Assembly (NCBI GenBank): GCA_031286185.1
Contig: JAITUS010000107.1
Location: 1 to 8,590, forward strand
Source of the DNA: Rickettsiales bacterium
GTDB lineage: Bacteria > Pseudomonadota > Alphaproteobacteria > Rickettsiales > Anaplasmataceae
Length of the DNA: 8,590 nucleotides
Reading direction: 5' to 3'
Shown: in pieces, positions 5,948-8,590 of the stretch
How positions within the stretch are numbered: the stretch's first letter is position 1
How the letters are laid out: each line of letters begins with the position of its first letter
Made by a program: the position numbers and the translations under genes
Notes under the pieces: generated by a model
What the model was told of the DNA's origin: nothing
The model's input: the letters and a program-made list of their open reading frames with translations, nothing else
Database searches by the model: none

Positions 5948-7813
5948 ATGGCGATAATTCTTTTAGATACAAAAACTATAAACCGTATAGCAGCGGGAGA
6001 AGTAATTGAGAGACCAGCAAGCGTAGTGAAGGAATTAGTCGAAAACGCAATAGATGCTGGAAGTTCAGAAATAGAGATCAAAATAGAGAGTGGTGGTCGC
6101 AACCTTATTACTGTGATAGATGATGGAAATGGAATAGAGAAGAGCGATTTAGAACTTGCATTTATGCGTCATGCTACTTCAAAATTAAGCGATAGTGAAT
6201 TAATAGAAATCAAGCATCTTGGCTTTAGAGGAGAAGCGCTGCCTTCGATAGCAGCAGTAAGTAGGATAAAGTTATCGTCTAGAGCAGGAGGAGCAAGTGA
6301 AGCGTGGTCTATAAGGTATGAGGGTGGAGAAAAGGTGGGGGAAATTACGCCTTACTCTTTATCACAAGGCACGTATATTGAAGTACGAGATTTGTTTTTT
6401 GCCACTCCAAATAGGCTAAAATTTCTAAAAACCGAAAGAGCGGAAACTCAAAGCATCGTTGATATTGTAAATAACCTAGCAATGATTAACTATCGTATAG
6501 GGTTTACCCTCACTTCAGGTAATAAAAAGCTCTTGAAATACGCCAAGCAAACCTCGTTGTTTAGTAGACTATGTGAAATAGAAAAAGAATTTCAAAACAA
6601 TTCTCTGGAGGTTAATGAAGAAGACGGCATCAAACTTACGGGACGCATCTGCAAACCGACCATCAATCGAGGTAAGTCTGATATGATTTATACATTTGTG
6701 AATGGAAGGCCAATAAAAGACAATCTACTTGTTGGTGCGGTTCGGTACGCATATCATGATTTTGTTCCAAACGATAGGTATCCTTTTGCAGCGTTGCATC
6801 TGGAGGTGCCGTATGATCAAGTAGATGTAAATGCGCATCCAAATAAATCAGAAGTAAGATTTCAAAATAAGAGACTAATATATGAAATAGTGACAAGGGG
6901 GCTAATTAAGGCATTGTCAACGAGAGTAGGCAGCTTTGCAACAAGTGATGCTGGAATAACAGAGGAGCTTAAGGAAGGTTCGCCTTTTGGTGCTGGCAAA
7001 GGGAATGATGAGCTTATTGATAGTGGAAAAAGCAAAGAAGCGGAAAATCGAAAAGAATTTTATGAAAGAAGGCCAAATCCTTTAGAAAATCAACTGATGA
7101 GAGAATTTGCTTTTCCAAGTGAAAGAGTGAAAAGCTTATCGGAACAGTCAAAATCGTTTGATTACACTGGTATGCAAAAATCCCCATCACAAGCGGAGAC
7201 TATAGTCCTAGAAAGAGAACAAATTGATTTAATAGAGAGCCACCCGCTCGGGTTTGCACGCTGCCAGGTCTACAATACTTATATTATTGCTGAGGCTAGA
7301 GGCAATTTGATTATAGTTGATCAGCATGCAGCCCATGAGAGGCTAGTATACGAATGCTTAAAACAAAAATCAAGTATAAAAAGACAAAAATTACTACTTC
7401 CTGAAGCGGTTGAAATCAAAAACCAAGCTGGAATGGAGATGGTTGAAATTTATAAAAATAAGCTTTTCGAAATGGGTTTTGATATTGAAATCAAATCAGA
7501 AAATAAGGTCGTAGTAAGGGAAATTCCTGCGATTTTGGGCACAATAGACGTAAAAGAGATGCTGATAAATATAGTTGATAGATTAACGGAAATAGAAGAT
7601 ACACTGCCAATAGAAGATAAAGTGAACAAAATATTAGCCACTATCGCTTGTCATGGGTCAATAAGAGCTGGCAGAAAAATGAAATTGGAGGAAATGAATG
7701 AACTGCTGAGGCAAATGGAAAAAACACCATATTCGGGACAATGTAACCACGGGAGGCCAACTTATATAGAAATGAAACTAAGTGATATTGAAAAACTATT
7801 TGAGCGGAGGTAA
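5948..7813 (+). CDS. mutL: DNA mismatch repair protein MutL with endonuclease domain
   Basis: MutL couples mismatch recognition by MutS to strand incision. The 621-residue protein has an N-terminal GHKL ATPase: [20 protein letters not shown] at 14-33 with catalytic Glu29 and Mg-binding Asn33, DDGNGI at 58-63, RHATSKL at 74-80 and [10 protein letters not shown] at 92-101. The transducer domain follows with FVNGRPI (250-256) and [14 protein letters not shown] (292-305). A linker rich in charged residues (about 330-415) leads to the C-terminal dimerisation and nuclease domain, with DQHA-xx-E-xxxx-E at 458-469, ACHGSIRAG at 567-575, CNHGRP at 599-604 and a terminal FER at 618-620. These are the metal-binding motifs of nicking MutL proteins. 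It starts 4 bases after purE, with no clear Shine-Dalgarno, suggesting coupling. Confidence 0.98.
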   Translation: MAIILLDTKTINRIAAGEVIERPASVVKELVENAIDAGSSEIEIKIESGGRNLITVIDDGNGIEKSDLELAFMRHATSKLSDSELIEIKHLGFRGEALPSIAAVSRIKLSSRAGGASEAWSIRYEGGEKVGEITPYSLSQGTYIEVRDLFFATPNRLKFLKTERAETQSIVDIVNNLAMINYRIGFTLTSGNKKLLKYAKQTSLFSRLCEIEKEFQNNSLEVNEEDGIKLTGRICKPTINRGKSDMIYTFVNGRPIKDNLLVGAVRYAYHDFVPNDRYPFAALHLEVPYDQVDVNAHPNKSEVRFQNKRLIYEIVTRGLIKALSTRVGSFATSDAGITEELKEGSPFGAGKGNDELIDSGKSKEAENRKEFYERRPNPLENQLMREFAFPSERVKSLSEQSKSFDYTGMQKSPSQAETIVLEREQIDLIESHPLGFARCQVYNTYIIAEARGNLIIVDQHAAHERLVYECLKQKSSIKRQKLLLPEAVEIKNQAGMEMVEIYKNKLFEMGFDIEIKSENKVVVREIPAILGTIDVKEMLINIVDRLTEIEDTLPIEDKVNKILATIACHGSIRAGRKMKLEEMNELLRQMEKTPYSGQCNHGRPTYIEMKLSDIEKLFERR

Positions 7814-7840
7814 GAGGCTGCCATAAGTATGTAGACTTTA

Positions 7841-7869
7841 TTTCTAGTCATCCAGCACTGGCCTAGAAA
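7841..7869 (+). terminator. Hairpin after mutL, possible terminator
   Basis: A perfect 7-bp stem (TTTCTAG and CTAGAAA) begins 27 bases after the mutL stop and encloses an inner CCAGCACTGG palindrome that can extend the fold. The bases that follow are A-rich, not T-rich, on the plus strand, so classical rho-independent termination is doubtful. It may stabilise the purE-mutL transcript end. Confidence 0.4.
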
Positions 7870-7885
7870 CAGAACAAAAAACTAC

Positions 7886-7914
7886 TTGACAAATTCTTTC
7901 AACCCCATTACCAT
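7886..7914 (+). promoter_or_regulatory. Sigma-70-like promoter in gene-free repeat DNA
   Basis: A consensus TTGACA (7886-7891) is followed after exactly 17 bases by TACCAT (7909-7914), a 4 of 6 match to TATAAT. It points into the repeat-rich region where no protein gene of normal size follows; the ATG at 7913 opens only a 20-codon frame that stops at TAG. If active it would make a non-coding transcript through the repeat at about 7930-8150. Confidence 0.4.
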
Positions 7915-7929
7915 GGAACTGGAGGTATT

Positions 7930-8150
7930 CAGTTATCTTCATCTGTGCAGATTAAACGACAAGAGTATTATGTAGTTGGCGTCTTATGTTTATTTTTTGC
8001 ACTATGTGCACCTTATGTCTTTATTAATTTTACCTAGACTTCTAGGTTTTTCCCTATACAAGCTGAAACGCGCTTATAAGTCGTTTAAGACAGTATGGTA
8101 CGCCAATTTTCAGGATTAGAGAGTGAGAACAATCTACACGGGGTTCTTTT
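7930..8150. repeat. Dispersed palindromic intergenic repeat, right copy
   Basis: This is the inverted counterpart of the repeat at 5-165; the perfect 33-base core is at 8060-8092. It is the longer copy and keeps about 60 bases, between 7950 and 8004, that the left copy lacks. The core has the imperfect palindrome AAACGCG-CTTATAAG-TCGTTT. No coding potential of normal length is seen. Confidence 0.8.
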
Positions 8151-8160
8151 GTCTTTTTTT
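8126..8160 (+). terminator. Weak stem plus T-rich run at end of right repeat
   Basis: AGAAC (8126-8130) can pair with GTTCT (8143-8147) across a 12-base loop, directly followed by TTTTGTCTTTTTTT. The stem is weak, but the T-rich run is the clearest in the window on the plus strand and lies about 240 bases after the promoter-like element at 7886. Confidence 0.3.
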
Positions 8161-8175
8161 CTGCTTAGAAAATTT

Positions 8176-8193
8176 CTTAGCGTTGAAGCTAAG
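8176..8193. repeat. Small perfect hairpin
   Basis: CTTAGC and GCTAAG form a 6-bp stem with a 6-base loop (GTTGAA). It lies between the right repeat and the third repeat unit. No function can be assigned. Confidence 0.4.
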
Positions 8194-8210
8194 GGTCTGT
8201 TGCAGTTTAA

Positions 8211-8290
8211 AAGTCGCTAAATCGCAGCGTTTAAGACTTTAAAAAACGCCAATATTGAAAATAGACAATGGCCAGGGTTTCTTTTGCCTT
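8211..8290. repeat. Diverged third unit of the intergenic repeat
   Basis: This stretch follows the right repeat in the same orientation and repeats its order of words: a palindromic GCG..GTTTAAGAC block (8226-8237 here, near 8070-8091 in the right copy), then CGCCAAT (8247-8253 here, 8101-8107 there), then GGGTTTCTTTTGCC (8276-8289 here) against GGGGTTCTTTTGTC. The units are about 145 bases apart and considerably diverged. An imperfect hairpin joins AGTC (8212-8215) and GACT (8235-8238), with TAAA/TTTA inside. Confidence 0.55.
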
Positions 8291-8308
8291 GTATCTTGTA
8301 AAAAGCAT

Positions 8309-8333
8309 CTAATGTTTTAAGCTTAAGCATTAG
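8309..8333. repeat. Palindrome next to the insertion sequence
   Basis: CTAATG and CATTAG enclose the perfect palindrome TTAAGCTTAA, giving a near-perfect 25-base hairpin with one bulged base. It lies about 30 bases before the insertion point of the IS element. Confidence 0.5.
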
Positions 8334-8366
8334 GTAGAGAAGGGAAAAACTCTGGCTTTTGCCTTA

Positions 8367-8590
8367 GAACCTGTTTAAAATCTCGAAGAGATGAGGTAAA
8401 ATAAGCATAGATTAATAATGAGGTGTCAAATCGGAAAAGTTATCCAAGCAGTATAAGTCGAAAAAAAAAAAAAAAAATCAGGCCAATTCTGGAGAGTAGC
8501 AAGCAGAAAATAAAACCAAAAAAACTTGATTTGTATGATGTATTTTGTGGAGTGTTGTACGTCTTAAAAAGTGGTTGTCAGTGGAGGATG
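8367..8590 (+). mobile_element. IS5-family insertion sequence, left part (runs off the window)
   Basis: A transposase of the IS5 type begins shortly after 8410. The likely outer end is GAACCTGTTTAAAATCTC from 8367, preceded by TTA (8364-8366), which fits the 3-base TNA target duplication of several IS5 subgroups. A small hairpin ATCTC-GAA-GAGAT lies at 8380-8392. The right end and second inverted repeat are outside the window, so the boundary is inferred. The element interrupts no gene visible here. Confidence 0.75.
8423..8590 (+). CDS. IS5-family transposase, N-terminal part (partial)
   Basis: The 56 codons visible encode the N-terminal domain (DUF4096-like) of an IS5-type transposase, the part before the DDE catalytic core. 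The hallmark LDLYDVFCGVLYVLKSGCQW occupies residues 35-54, after SYPSSISR (6-13) and IRPILESSK (19-27). The frame is open from 8411; I place the start at GTG 8423 because no in-frame ATG is present. An ATG at 8418 is in another frame and stops after 12 codons. No good Shine-Dalgarno is seen. Codons 14-18 are all AAA lysines, part of a 17-A run at 8461-8477 that leaves the frame intact as written. Whether the element is active cannot be judged without the rest. Confidence 0.8.
   Translation, partial: MSNRKSYPSSISRKKKKKIRPILESSKQKIKPKKLDLYDVFCGVLYVLKSGCQWRM

Noticed and set aside
7913..7975. 20-codon frame after the TTGACA promoter
   Set aside because: Its ATG overlaps the -10 box, so a transcript starting downstream would not include it.
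1..8590. tRNA, rRNA, riboswitch or CRISPR array
   Set aside because: No cloverleaf with a T-loop GTTCRA pattern, no rRNA segment and no regularly spaced direct repeats were seen by eye; a covariance-model search was not possible.

Overview
The window looks like the chromosome of an obligate intracellular alphaproteobacterium of the order Rickettsiales. Wolbachia (Anaplasmataceae) is my best guess. The basis is low GC, a single long sigma-70 with acidic inserts, a reduced Mrp-type antiporter cluster, an omega subunit with an acidic tail, dispersed palindromic intergenic repeats and an IS5-family insertion sequence. The assignment rests on recognising protein families and repeat style; no database search was run.

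Layout. Positions 1-366 hold no convincing gene: a dispersed repeat (about 5-165) and a strong hairpin just past rpoD. From 367 to 5082 all genes lie on the minus strand and read right to left: a small helix-turn-helix (HTH) regulator, rpoZ (omega), a run of five membrane genes (MrpF, MrpG, stand-alone MrpA C-terminal domain, MrpB, MrpC) with overlaps or gaps of a few bases, then rpoD (sigma-70). A 333-base AT-rich divergent region (5107-5439) separates these from a plus-strand pair, purE and mutL, 4 bases apart. After mutL (7814-8366) lies gene-free DNA made of hairpins and two related repeats. At 8367 an IS5-family element begins and runs out of the window.

How the genes fit together. Two RNA polymerase subunits (omega and sigma) bracket a membrane module that belongs to the cation/proton antiporter and respiratory-complex superfamily. 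The module has the F-G-A(C-terminal)-B-C order of the archaeal Mbh/Mbx complexes but lacks the large NuoL/N-like subunits, so its partners must be encoded elsewhere. purE acts in purine synthesis. mutL encodes a mismatch-repair protein with a complete endonuclease site, as expected of lineages that work without MutH.

Most notable points: a copy of one repeat sits at each end of the window in opposite orientation (33-base perfect core at 61-93 and 8060-8092), bracketing the whole gene block; a perfect 10-base inverted repeat flanks a TATAAT box in front of the HTH gene, a likely autoregulatory operator; and a 17-A run lies inside the transposase reading frame. I do not see a clearly new multi-gene system here; the protein-coding content is mostly core housekeeping.
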